Positions 28,997 to 37,715 of a DNA stretch of 64,000 nucleotides are shown here, in pieces. This DNA is from Paenibacillus ferrarius (lineage in GTDB: Bacteria; Bacillota; Bacilli; Paenibacillales; NBRC-103111): positions 181,146-245,145 of the forward strand of contig NZ_MBTG01000005.1 in NCBI RefSeq assembly GCF_002027705.1. The letters are read 5' to 3'. Numbering within the stretch: the stretch's first letter is position 1; every line of letters starts with the position of its first letter. Under the pieces are notes generated by a model. It made no database searches, was not told where the DNA came from, and saw only the letters and a program-made list of their open reading frames with translations. A program made the position numbers and the translations under genes.

Positions 28997-31321
28997 TTAG
29001 ATCTTCTGATACTTGCCAGGAGTCATCCCTTCAAATCTTTTGAATATGCGCAAAAATGTGCTCACATCGGCATAACCCACACGCCCGGCAATTTCGTTAA
29101 CAGTTAATTTTTGCTCGGAAAGAAGTGCCTTTGCCGCTGTCAATCGCGTTTGGTTGATGAGATCAAGCAGTGTTTCTCCAGTATGTTCTTTAAATATTTT
29201 GGACACGTAGGATGGCGTTAACGAAAAGGATTCTCCGATCATCGAAATATTCAAATTCACATCTCGAAAATGCATCTCAATATAGGCTCGTATATCATGA
29301 ATCAAATAGGTATGATGATTTTTCTTTTCTGTTTGAATCCATTCACATATCTGCATGAGCACCCGGTTCATATGCGTCATCATTTCCTGAATCGTTTCAC
29401 AAATCAACAAACATTCTACGTCTTTGACATGAGCCTCAAAATTACGCCTGCTGATCGTGCTCACCTCATCCAGCGTTTTGAGCATAGTACTTGCCAGATT
29501 GAACAAAAGGCATTTGGCAAGGGCAACCGAAACAGGATGGACCTTGAAATTGGCCTCATAAATCTCTCCTAACAGCATCTGCGCTTTGGGCAAGTTGCCC
29601 GTCTTCACATAGTAAATAAGCTGTTGTTCAACGCTTAGAGGGTAATAATAATTCCGCTGAGATTGAGCAGACTCGATACTTTTTTCCTCGTACTGGATCA
29701 GTTGTCCACTCCCAAGTACGATTCGATACTCCAGCGCTTCCAATGCCTCATGATACGATTGTGAAATTCCATAAACATCACTGTGAACTCCGCTCACAGC
29801 AATCGTCATTTCGGCATAAATATGTTCCTTCATGAAGGCTTGCGTTTGAGAAGCCATCCGATTTAATTCCTTGATTTCTTCTTCCTCACTTAGAGTTGGC
29901 TTCAAATTAATGATACAAGCTATCAGTTCGTTCACTTCCGTCGAATAAACCGTCGCGTTCTTTCCGGCCAACTCCTCAATCACATTGCTTAGAATAAAGT
30001 GGAGCATCTGCGTCTTTTGCCCGAAAGCGTCCCGCCCTTCATCGGATTGCAGCTTGCCATAAGCATCCACACTGAAAAGCAGCACCGCAAATCGATCGGA
30101 ATGGAATTGAACGTTGTGGGCGATGAAAGATTCCTGAAGCGGAAATTTCCGTTCCAATTGTCCTTTCAATAAACGTGTCAAGAAATGAGCTCTAATCGTA
30201 TTATTATGCAGCTTTAAGCGGTCGCTGATGGCATCTTTCTCCACAAACGTATGATGAAGCGCGTTTTGTAGAAATGAGTATTCATTTGATTTCCCATCAA
30301 AACGAAACCCTGATTTTTGCGTCATGTTCTGCAGCAGCACCTGTATCGGCATATAATTTTTTCGCAGGAAAATAATCGTAACAATGATGCCAATCAACAA
30401 ACCTAAAGCAATACTCAATCTTGTTATTTCTTTCAAATATTCCATCTTTTCATTGAAAATATTTGCCGGCAAAACCGATACATATTTCCAACCCGTTAGC
30501 TCAGATGTAAAGTAAGACAATGCCGCTTTATCTTGATTCATTTCTGCATAAACCAAACCCTTTTTCCCAAGCAAACGCTCATAAGGCAGCTGGTCTTGAA
30601 GCTTCTCTTTATCTTTGGACGATGCAATGAAGTGATTATCTTTATCCAGAATCAAAACTCTCGAATCATTGTATTGCGGAAGGCTTTCCAACAGCTTATT
30701 CACATTAATTAGGAAAATAAGAATGGGATGGGGCTGTATCGGATTATTAAAGATGAGCGAGCGGGCAAACATTACCGTAGACGTGGGCTTTCCTTCGTTC
30801 CAATACAGCATGGGGGAATACTTGTTGACATATTTACCAGCAAATAACTGAGTCCATTCCTCAAAGGTAGTCTCATCGCGCTGTCTCATGATGGCATGCA
30901 GACCACGGGAATCGATGTGGTTAAACGTAGATATAACTGTATCGCTATTCGCGTACATCACGTAAATTTGCTCAATATAATCATTTGCATTCTGATAGGT
31001 TCTTAAATTCTCGGCGATATTGAACAGTTGAAAATAATGATCATCGGATAATGGCTTCTCTACATTCGTGAAAGAGACTATATTTTTGTTTAAAGCCACT
31101 TCCACACTTAATTGTTCCAAGCCTTTTAGCTTACTGTCAATGGATAATTCGATTTGCGTGAGAAGCAGCTCATTTGCCCGATTAATTTCTTTCTCCACCA
31201 GACTATGCGTGGCAGAGTAAAGAATTAAACTAATGACAATAGGAACCAACAATACAGATAAGTAAGAGAATATCCATGTTACAATTACACTCCTATTATA
31301 TTTTCGGAGCTGCAGCCGCAT
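28997..31321 (-). CDS. Membrane-bound AraC-family transcriptional regulator (module B)
   Basis: The product is 774 aa with the same plan as the 9952-12207 regulator. A membrane helix lies at about 12-35, an extracytoplasmic Cache-type sensor follows, and a second helix lies near 300-322 (LSIALGLLIGIIVTIIFL). The cytoplasmic linker leads to two AraC helix-turn-helix motifs in the last 100 residues (VNEIAGRVGYADVSTFLRIF). The ribosome site is AGGAGG eight bases before the ATG. It has its own terminator and reads toward the secreted PL6 and importer B, which it most likely activates when the glycan fragment is sensed outside the cell. Confidence 0.9.
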   Translation of the reverse strand: MRLQLRKYNRSVIVTWIFSYLSVLLVPIVISLILYSATHSLVEKEINRANELLLTQIELSIDSKLKGLEQLSVEVALNKNIVSFTNVEKPLSDDHYFQLFNIAENLRTYQNANDYIEQIYVMYANSDTVISTFNHIDSRGLHAIMRQRDETTFEEWTQLFAGKYVNKYSPMLYWNEGKPTSTVMFARSLIFNNPIQPHPILIFLINVNKLLESLPQYNDSRVLILDKDNHFIASSKDKEKLQDQLPYERLLGKKGLVYAEMNQDKAALSYFTSELTGWKYVSVLPANIFNEKMEYLKEITRLSIALGLLIGIIVTIIFLRKNYMPIQVLLQNMTQKSGFRFDGKSNEYSFLQNALHHTFVEKDAISDRLKLHNNTIRAHFLTRLLKGQLERKFPLQESFIAHNVQFHSDRFAVLLFSVDAYGKLQSDEGRDAFGQKTQMLHFILSNVIEELAGKNATVYSTEVNELIACIINLKPTLSEEEEIKELNRMASQTQAFMKEHIYAEMTIAVSGVHSDVYGISQSYHEALEALEYRIVLGSGQLIQYEEKSIESAQSQRNYYYPLSVEQQLIYYVKTGNLPKAQMLLGEIYEANFKVHPVSVALAKCLLFNLASTMLKTLDEVSTISRRNFEAHVKDVECLLICETIQEMMTHMNRVLMQICEWIQTEKKNHHTYLIHDIRAYIEMHFRDVNLNISMIGESFSLTPSYVSKIFKEHTGETLLDLINQTRLTAAKALLSEQKLTVNEIAGRVGYADVSTFLRIFKRFEGMTPGKYQKI

Positions 31322-31392
31322 ACGAATGACCTCCTGACCATATTTCTGTACCTATTATACATGGCTTATGAGAGCGATTACAAACGGTGTCA

Positions 31393-32037
31393 TCAAGTTT
31401 TTTGGCGATATTCGGTTGGCGTAACCCCCTTGTGCCGTTTGAACATTTTGGAAAAATGGACGTAATCCGGAAATCCTACGGAAGCGCTAATTTCATAAAC
31501 TTTTTTGGCCGATCCAGATAGTTGTTCGGCTGCTTTATCCATGCGCAGGCGGATCAGATATTGGCTGAATGGAACGCCAAGCTCCGATTTAAACATATGA
31601 CTGAAATTCGCAGGCTTCACCTGGAGGTCATAAGCCAGCTTGGTTAAGGTGAGTTCAGAATCTCCGTAATGCTTATCCAAATAGGCAATAGCAGCTTGGA
31701 TCACTTTCCCGTATCCCCAGTTCCTTATCCCTCGGATCGATCCCATTGCGGCATACATCTGGGTGACGAACGCCTCGAATTGTTGGGCATTCTTCTCTAC
31801 ACCTCGCGGAACAGGCAATTCTTGCCCTGCAGATGAGCGAAACTCGTCCTCCAGTAAAGCGAGATACCCCGTAAGTTTTCGCTCCATATCATTGGCCGTT
31901 AACCTGTCCGCGATTAATTCATGCTTCAGCGTGCTCAGTTCTTCCTCAATCTCCGCTTCACGCAGATGCCATAAACTGCTCGCCAGCCGTTTGGCACTCA
32001 ACTTGAACGACCACAACTGCTCCTTGTTGTCATGCAC
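31393..32037 (-). pseudogene. Truncated YesN-type response regulator, C-terminal part only
   Basis: The frame encodes about 214 aa ending in two AraC helix-turn-helix motifs (VYEISASVGFPDYVHFSKMF, then GVTPTEYRQKT). The preceding region resembles the linker of YesN-type response regulators. No receiver domain with its phospho-acceptor Asp is present. The frame begins at a GTG inside the remnant of another gene, without a ribosome site. The missing N-terminal half and the abrupt junction near 32037-32050 point to a deletion fusing two neighbouring genes. Confidence 0.8.
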
Positions 32038-32040
32038 GAT

Positions 32041-32312
32041 GCGCGATCATAGTTGACGTTGAAACCAGACAAACGATTTAGTTCTTTCTTGTAGATGTCG
32101 TCTTGTTTCGCCTGTTTGGCATAGGCAAATTCGGAATGGGACAGAAGAATATGAATGGGCGCCGATGCTGGTGCACTCGAAGCTGACGTTGGCGCTGCTT
32201 CATTGGTGGCATTGCTGCATCCTGCCAATAGGACAACAGCCATAACAGCGCCGACCATCGTGGTAGTGCTCCGTTTGCGAAGAAAACGGGAGTTATACGT
32301 ATCTGTTTTCAA
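32041..32312 (-). pseudogene. Truncated solute-binding lipoprotein, N-terminal part only
   Basis: A TTG at 32312, with GAGGGG nine bases upstream, opens a frame with lipobox VVLLAGC and the mature start of a sugar-binding protein (IHILLSHSEFAYAKQ). After about 90 residues, near NVNYD, homology stops and the frame enters the response-regulator remnant out of phase. Normal members are about 430-550 aa. The gene is therefore the 5' side of a deletion scar. Confidence 0.75.
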
Positions 32313-32340
32313 ATGAAGTAGCCCCTCTCTCAACTCATTA

Positions 32341-32371
32341 CTATCATGGGCCCATGATAGTTTTCATTATA
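32341..32371 (-). promoter_or_regulatory. Perfect 20-bp palindrome next to a TATAAT box, candidate operator
   Basis: CTATCATGGGCCCATGATAG at 32341-32360 is a perfect palindrome. On the minus strand it starts about six bases after TATAAT (plus 32366-32371), so it would cover the transcription start of the truncated lipoprotein gene. The -35 region (TGTAAA) is weak. A repressor or dimeric regulator site is the simplest reading. A short hairpin terminator for plus-strand transcription is the alternative. Confidence 0.5.
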
Positions 32372-32500
32372 TGGGCACTTACAATAAATTTACATGTGTT
32401 TTTAGTCAGAATTATGTGTTTATTCAAAATACATGATGATTATGATAAACAAAATGAGGCTGTCCCATAAGCCAAGTTTGTATTTAGCGTCGACGTTCGG

Positions 32501-32705
32501 TCACCTGGTAGTAAAAACCTGCAAAAATGCAGGCTTTCTCTAAAATAATCCCTTGAAATGTTAAAAAAGATGCAATTGTGCAGGCTTTTTAGACATCTTA
32601 AGCCTGAAATGGAAAATAAATCAGAAAAAGATGCATTATCGCAGGAATTTACCTCCAACAGATGAAATCAAGCCTAAAAAGATGCACAATTGCAGGCTTT
32701 CTTCT
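32501..32705. repeat. Intergenic dispersed repeat, TGCAGG-type, copy 1
   Basis: The stretch has four modules of the form GATGCA-N-TGCAGG/CGCAGG: CCTGCAAAAATGCAGG, GATGCAATTGTGCAGG, GATGCATTATCGCAGG and GATGCACAATTGCAGG. They are separated by about 40-60 bases with CTTAAGCCTGAAA-like spacers. A related block occurs at 50694-50890. It lies between the outer and inner left inverted repeats of the nested element. No coding is seen. Confidence 0.65.
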
Positions 32706-32849
32706 TTTCAGATGATTTTGTTAGGCTATGTTAAACGTTATTGTTGATATTTGTTATTCTTGTTAATACGAATGGGCAGAATTGTTCCAATATATGGTAC
32801 TATTGTATTGGGAATAAGTCTTCTATATATAAAGGTCAAGGAGAGGAGT

Positions 32850-33239
32850 ATGGTTATGGTTAGCAAAGAAATAAGGGATATAATTGAAAATTATCTTGAG
32901 GCATACAATTCATTTGAAATTGAAGGCATGGTTAACCTCTTGCACAAGGATATAATATTTAGGAATATTTCTTATGGAGAAACCACCACGGAAACCAGAG
33001 GAATACAAGCATTTAGGGAATTGGCAGAACAGTCGTCAACGATGTTCTCCAGCCGTCGCCAGATAATCACCGAGTACAGTGTCATAGATGACAAAGTAGA
33101 GGTTGGAATAGATTATGAAGGTATTCTTGCCGTGGATTTACCTAACGGATTAAAAATAGGGGAAAAGCTGCAACTAAATGGAAAGTCAAAATTCGAGATT
33201 GAGGAAGGAAAAATCTCATTGATTGAAGATTACAGTTGA
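32850..33239 (+). CDS. NTF2-like/SnoaL-like small protein
   Basis: This is a small soluble alpha+beta cone-fold protein of about 129 aa. The typical helical start DIIENYLEAYNSFEIEGMVNLLHKDIIF is followed by a conserved G-I-x-A-F-R helix and a curved sheet ending in KISLIEDYS. The start at 32850 has AAGGAG six bases upstream; a second ATG follows two codons later. Members include ketosteroid-isomerase-like enzymes and many with unknown ligands, so no reaction is assigned. It is the only plus-strand gene for about 49 kb, is AT-rich, and is enclosed by nested inverted repeats, which suggests acquired cargo. A terminator follows. Confidence 0.82.
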   Translation: MVMVSKEIRDIIENYLEAYNSFEIEGMVNLLHKDIIFRNISYGETTTETRGIQAFRELAEQSSTMFSSRRQIITEYSVIDDKVEVGIDYEGILAVDLPNGLKIGEKLQLNGKSKFEIEEGKISLIEDYS

Positions 33240-33280
33240 GTAATACAACGTTTCAACTATAGAGGAACGATAGCTCAATA

Positions 33281-33312
33281 AACCGCCTTTTCACCAAGGC
33301 GGTTTATTTATG
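33281..33312 (+). terminator. Rho-independent terminator after NTF2-like gene
   Basis: AAACCGCCTT pairs perfectly with AAGGCGGTTT around a five- to six-base loop and is followed by ATTTAT. It lies 42 bases after the stop codon. Confidence 0.85.
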
Positions 33313-33428
33313 GTCAAATATCAACATTAGAATTTAACATAGCCTAAAAATCATTTTTCTGAATGGCAGCCGTGTCCTAGAAGTCATTAGTTCTTACTTA
33401 TGGGACACCCTCATTGTCGTTTGCTAAA

Positions 33429-36176
33429 TTAATTGTATACATTCAATTCGCGAACCGACCACCAATTCGAGACGGTTCCAGTTTGCACCACTTTCAAGTA
33501 CCTTGCCGATTGCGCGGCAAAAGTGACTGTAATTTTCGCCGTGCTTCCTGTCCCGCTTGCTACCGCGCTGCCCCAGTTCGTACCGTCATTCGAGACGTAA
33601 ACTTCATAGCCGCGGGCATAATCATTATTGCTGCCAGTTGAATCCATCACGATCTGATTAAAGTTCTTGGTACTCTTCATATCCACGATAAAGTATTGAC
33701 CAGGAGCCATCGCAGTACCCGTACTCCAGCGAGTAGACATACTGCCATCCAGCAGATTGGCAGGCACATCACCGCTCGTAGGATTCGATGTCGCTGTCCA
33801 TCCAGACCGGTCAAGCGGCGTTTGAGTTCCTCCGGCTGACGGTGTTGTGGCATTGGCAGTGTTGCTGGCCGCAGAACTATTCCCAGCCGCGTCATTCGCC
33901 TTCACGGTATAGCTGTAGGAAGTCGCTGGTGTTAAACCGCTGTCGGCATAAGATGTCGTCACAGAAGAACCGACTTTCGCGCCATTGCGGTAAATATCAT
34001 AGCTGGTCACGCCTACGTTGTCCGTGGAAGCTCCCCAGCTTAGGTTGATTTGACTGCTGGAAGCCGCTGTTGCCGCTAAATTGGACGGTGCCGTCGGAGC
34101 TAGCGTATCGCCAAGGCCAGTGCCTTGGAATTCAGCAACCGTTTGAACCATAGCCGCTGTTGGCGAATTGGCATAAACATTGCCGCCCAAGTTGTTGATG
34201 ACATGGGTGATTTCACTTCCAGCCATACCGGACAACCATACACTTGTCATATGGTGGATCTTCACACCTGGCACATTGGGAACCTCAATACCGCTTTCCA
34301 GCTTTGCCGCTGCATCCCTGAAGAAGGAGTAAACGCCAAGCCCCCAAGCCTCATGGCTAGTTACGGAATCGGCTACTTTATAGGAAGCATAACCATTGAC
34401 GGTTCCATTCTTGCTCATCCAAGCCGATTGGCTAGGAACATCATAGGGAATCTCGGATTGATAGAAGTATACGCGGCCGCCATTGCCGTTCCATAAGGTT
34501 TGGTACTGTTCATGATGTTCATTAAATAAACCGTACATCGTGACATTATTGCCGTTGACAATCAGCCCATTCTTACTGGCATTCGTCGTCCAGCCCGCAC
34601 CTGCTCCGTGGTCTGCGCGCCATATCCAGAAGTCGTCGCCAATGACATGGTTGCTGTTGATTTTCAGGGCGACGTCTGCCGAGCCTGGTGCAAAGCCGCC
34701 TATGCCAAAGAACAAATCATACAAGGATGTCGGATTAGCCGAGTGATCTTGCGAACTTCCTGTAGGACCAACTTCCATTAAGGAAGGTGAGTTCACGGAA
34801 CCGGCTTCAAACAGCAATCCGGCAACTTTCACGCCGTCCACATCGGCAATCGATAAAGCGACTTGCCCATTATCCGGTACCAACGTCGCGAATCCGAGTC
34901 CAAGTACAACCGTGTTCGGGTTCGTGACACGAATCGTATCGTTCAGATGATAAATGCCTGGCGTAAACAATAAGTTCTTGCCTTGACTTAATGCCGCATT
35001 AATGCTCGCCGCATTCGATGTTGCCGGATCCGCAATATAGAACTGATTCAGCGAGATCGCCTGACCTGGCGTTGGCGCGGATGCCCAGCTTACACCTTTG
35101 GTGTTCGTTTGAAGATCAGGAACGAACACGTTATATTGTCCAGTGTTATCAATGTACAGATATGGTTTTTCCCGCATAACTGGTGTTTGATCAACAACCG
35201 TATACGGTTTGGTTGGGAACGTGCCTGCCGGAGGTGTGGCATCACCTACAAACACCATGTTCCAAACGCCGTTCTTCCATTCCGAATATTGATTATTTCT
35301 GTTAAACCACTGCTGCTGCGACGCCGGCAGAATGAAGCTGTCGACTTGGGAATCCGCCATATAACCGCCGCTTCCCCAGCCAGCATTCCAGCTTGGATCA
35401 AAGTCAAACAAATACATACTGCCTTTCACATGCACGCGCCTCATTGGTGCAGCTTGGGAAACCGCCCACTGCATGGCTCCGCTTGGAATTTGCGCACTGC
35501 CGATGGACGGAGTCACGGTAAAGTTTTCGATGGAGCGCCAGAAATTCAGGGTCGCATTGGCGTTCATCCATTTGGCGTTTGCATTCACCCCGCCATTAAT
35601 ATTTACATCACCCGGATTCTGCCCTAGACCTGCTACATGTGTGTAGAAGCCAACTTTGATATTGAGATTATTATAGGTACCTGGTTTAAATAATAGCGCA
35701 TACCGTTGATTGCCAAATTGATTCGTTTCTTGCGAAGCAAAAATGGTATCTGCCGTGCTTTGAATGCTTGCAGTTGACATCGAGGGATCAACAATATACA
35801 CATTAGGGCCTAAATTCAACTGTGTAGTTCCAGAAGCCGCTGACGACAAGGCCGATTCGCCTCCAGTGTTAACGGCTGAAACTTTGTAATAGAATGTCGT
35901 GCTGGCCGTTAAGCCAACATCTGTATAGCTGCTTGATGGATTAAGCGTAGTATTGACCTTGCTGAACACGCCTCCACTGCTGGAAGAGCGGTATACATTA
36001 TAGCCCGTTGCCCCGGCTACGGCTGTTACGTTGACATTGCATAAATTCGTCGTACAAGTAACGGCGAGGCCTGTTGGTGTCGTCGGCCCTGCTGCGTAAG
36101 AAACGCCCGCATGAAGCGGAAATAGACTGACAACGACCGCTACAGCGGAAAAAATGGAAGACATTCGTTTGAACAT
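33429..36176 (-). CDS. Secreted right-handed beta-helix protein (GH55-like) with two FN3 and one F5/8C domain
   Basis: The product is 915 aa. Signal peptide 1-29, FN3 about 32-117, a large double beta-helix region about 120-690, FN3 about 693-782 and F5/8C discoidin domain about 785-915. The middle part has the pectate-lyase-3/GH55 look, with YALLFKPGTY in the first helix and LLFTPGIYHLNDTIRV in the second. Two such turn signatures fit the paired beta-helices of GH55 exo-beta-1,3-glucanases. A catalytic residue could not be assigned by eye, so enzyme activity is not claimed. The start has GGAGGG at good spacing. It lies directly after a sugar-binding lipoprotein gene and a YesM/YesN pair on the same strand, which suggests one glycan-responsive group. 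Confidence 0.82.
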   Translation of the reverse strand: MFKRMSSIFSAVAVVVSLFPLHAGVSYAAGPTTPTGLAVTCTTNLCNVNVTAVAGATGYNVYRSSSSGGVFSKVNTTLNPSSSYTDVGLTASTTFYYKVSAVNTGGESALSSAASGTTQLNLGPNVYIVDPSMSTASIQSTADTIFASQETNQFGNQRYALLFKPGTYNNLNIKVGFYTHVAGLGQNPGDVNINGGVNANAKWMNANATLNFWRSIENFTVTPSIGSAQIPSGAMQWAVSQAAPMRRVHVKGSMYLFDFDPSWNAGWGSGGYMADSQVDSFILPASQQQWFNRNNQYSEWKNGVWNMVFVGDATPPAGTFPTKPYTVVDQTPVMREKPYLYIDNTGQYNVFVPDLQTNTKGVSWASAPTPGQAISLNQFYIADPATSNAASINAALSQGKNLLFTPGIYHLNDTIRVTNPNTVVLGLGFATLVPDNGQVALSIADVDGVKVAGLLFEAGSVNSPSLMEVGPTGSSQDHSANPTSLYDLFFGIGGFAPGSADVALKINSNHVIGDDFWIWRADHGAGAGWTTNASKNGLIVNGNNVTMYGLFNEHHEQYQTLWNGNGGRVYFYQSEIPYDVPSQSAWMSKNGTVNGYASYKVADSVTSHEAWGLGVYSFFRDAAAKLESGIEVPNVPGVKIHHMTSVWLSGMAGSEITHVINNLGGNVYANSPTAAMVQTVAEFQGTGLGDTLAPTAPSNLAATAASSSQINLSWGASTDNVGVTSYDIYRNGAKVGSSVTTSYADSGLTPATSYSYTVKANDAAGNSSAASNTANATTPSAGGTQTPLDRSGWTATSNPTSGDVPANLLDGSMSTRWSTGTAMAPGQYFIVDMKSTKNFNQIVMDSTGSNNDYARGYEVYVSNDGTNWGSAVASGTGSTAKITVTFAAQSARYLKVVQTGTVSNWWSVRELNVYN

Positions 36177-36311
36177 ATTAGTTCCCTCCTCAGATAAAAA
36201 TAAGTTTTAAACCGCTTGCAAATCGATCCGATACGGTACCACATCCATCCATTTGCATCGTTGCTGCCATCTCTTGGATTGCCTCACCCCCTTCAAGGAA
36301 ATTTCTCATTA

Positions 36312-37592
36312 TTACTTATTTTTATTGGCGATTGCGTTAGCCTCTTTCCATGTCCGATCCAGTGCCTTAATAACATCGTCTTTGGAGATTTTGGTCAAAT
36401 AGTAAGCTTGCAGCGCCTTGCCGACTTCGTCCTTTACCGCAGAAGGCATCGACAAATCCTTATAGGAAAGCCCTCTATTGACATAGCTTGAGGCATCCTC
36501 CACCCAAGGATACGGTTTATAGGTATGCTTTTTGGACACAGGATTGAATTTTAGGCTTTGATAAAGCTCATTGGATGCAAGGTCGTCGAGCATATAATTC
36601 AGTAAATCGCGGGCAATTTCTTTGTTTTTATTGTCGGGGGGCATAGCTAAGGATGTCGATACGGCAACGTTAATCATCGTTGATCTTGGATCGTCATTGA
36701 TCGGCAGCGGGGCCACGCCAAATTCCAAACCTTGATTAACCTTGATGATGCCATCCGCATCCCAAGGCCCCTGAACCCACATTGCCGCTTTGCCTGAAGC
36801 GAAATCTGCCGCTCCGTCATCATTGCCGACTTCGAACGCGCGGTCCGTCCCGTTTTGATTGACGAGGTCGATAATATCGAACATTTCCTTGATCTCTGCA
36901 AAGCTGGCTTGATCCTTATTCATTCTGTCTATAAAGTCGCTATGGCTGGAATGGACAAGCCCGCCAACTGTGAGGGAAAGGAAGAGCTGGGGAATCCAGC
37001 TTTCTTTGTAACTAAGCAAGAAAGGTTTAATCTGATGATCGTTCAATTTCTGTGTAATCGTTCTCATTTCTGTTAACGTTGATGGAGGTGTTATTCCCAA
37101 CTCGTTAAAGATCTTTTTGTTGTACAAATAGCCCCATTCCAAGCTCTCCAGTGGCACGGCTACTACTTGATTGTTGATCGTGACAAGCGGCTTAATTCCG
37201 TCAAGAAGCTTGCCGGCAAGCGGCTGGTCGGATAAGTCCGCTAAATACCCGGCTTTGTAGTAATCCGGCAGATCGTTCATCGCATGGATGTTGAAAATAT
37301 CCGGTACGTCGCCAGTAGCCAAACGGGTCTTTAAAATTTGTGAAGCATTATCATTGCCAGGGTACTCGGTATTAAATGATACAACGATATTTTTTTCTTT
37401 CCGCTCTTTCTCCGCGAACTGGATGAAATAATTGTCCAACTGATCACGGAATCGATCCATGCCTCCGAGGAAAATGTTCAATTCTACTTTTTTGGGAGCT
37501 CTTTCGAACTTCGTCCCCTGATCTTTGGCAGAGCACGCGAAACACACTCCCAAATTGACTAAGATCATGACGATGGTAAGTGCTCTCTTCAT
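36312..37592 (-). CDS. Sugar ABC transporter solute-binding lipoprotein without nearby permeases
   Basis: The product is 426 aa with lipobox GVCFAC (Cys20) and a family 1 sugar-binding fold. The conserved motif WGYLYNKKIFNELGITPPSTLTEM is split around residue 155, and GKAAMWVQGPWDADG lies near 260. No permease or ATPase gene adjoins it. Upstream on the same strand is a YesN/YesM two-component pair, and downstream a secreted beta-helix protein. It may work with permeases elsewhere or as a sensing partner of the kinase; neither is shown. The start follows GAGGGG by about 12 bases. Confidence 0.9.
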   Translation of the reverse strand: MKRALTIVMILVNLGVCFACSAKDQGTKFERAPKKVELNIFLGGMDRFRDQLDNYFIQFAEKERKEKNIVVSFNTEYPGNDNASQILKTRLATGDVPDIFNIHAMNDLPDYYKAGYLADLSDQPLAGKLLDGIKPLVTINNQVVAVPLESLEWGYLYNKKIFNELGITPPSTLTEMRTITQKLNDHQIKPFLLSYKESWIPQLFLSLTVGGLVHSSHSDFIDRMNKDQASFAEIKEMFDIIDLVNQNGTDRAFEVGNDDGAADFASGKAAMWVQGPWDADGIIKVNQGLEFGVAPLPINDDPRSTMINVAVSTSLAMPPDNKNKEIARDLLNYMLDDLASNELYQSLKFNPVSKKHTYKPYPWVEDASSYVNRGLSYKDLSMPSAVKDEVGKALQAYYLTKISKDDVIKALDRTWKEANAIANKNK

Positions 37593-37614
37593 GGAATTTT
37601 CATTCCCCTCAAAA

Positions 37615-37628
37615 TGATAACGCTTACT
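37615..37628 (-). promoter_or_regulatory. Possible catabolite-responsive element upstream of sugar-binding lipoprotein
   Basis: TGATAACGCTTACT (plus-strand reading) matches the CcpA consensus TGWAANCGNTNWCA at 12 of 14 positions, including the central CG. It is 23 bases before the start codon, where CcpA binding would block transcription. Confidence 0.45.
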
Positions 37629-37715
37629 TTATTTAGTATATACGTTTGCTTGCTGGCTCACAGTAGACTGGATTTGCGTCTTCGACTGGATAATATTGAT
37701 ATAAAAGGATAACGT

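Larger units (their letters stand above)
32453..33415. mobile_element. Transposase-less element with nested inverted repeats around one gene
   Basis: Outer ends are 32453-32471 (AATGAGGCTGTCCCATAAG) and 33397-33415, inverted, with 18 of 19 bases matching. Inner ends are 32713-32735 (TGATTTTGTTAGGCTATG plus TTAAA) and 33333-33353, inverted with a two-base length difference. The outer unit is 963 bp and the inner 641 bp. The inner unit holds only the plus-strand NTF2-like gene. No transposase is present, so any movement would need one encoded elsewhere. No clear target-site duplication beyond a possible AT could be seen. Confidence 0.55.

Noticed and set aside
31393..32037. Complete AraC regulator gene starting at GTG 32037
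   Set aside because: No ribosome site, start lies in the junction, and the receiver domain expected for this subfamily is absent.
32501..32705. CRISPR array
   Set aside because: The spacing and modules are irregular, the repeated unit is a short palindrome with similar spacers, and no cas gene is present.
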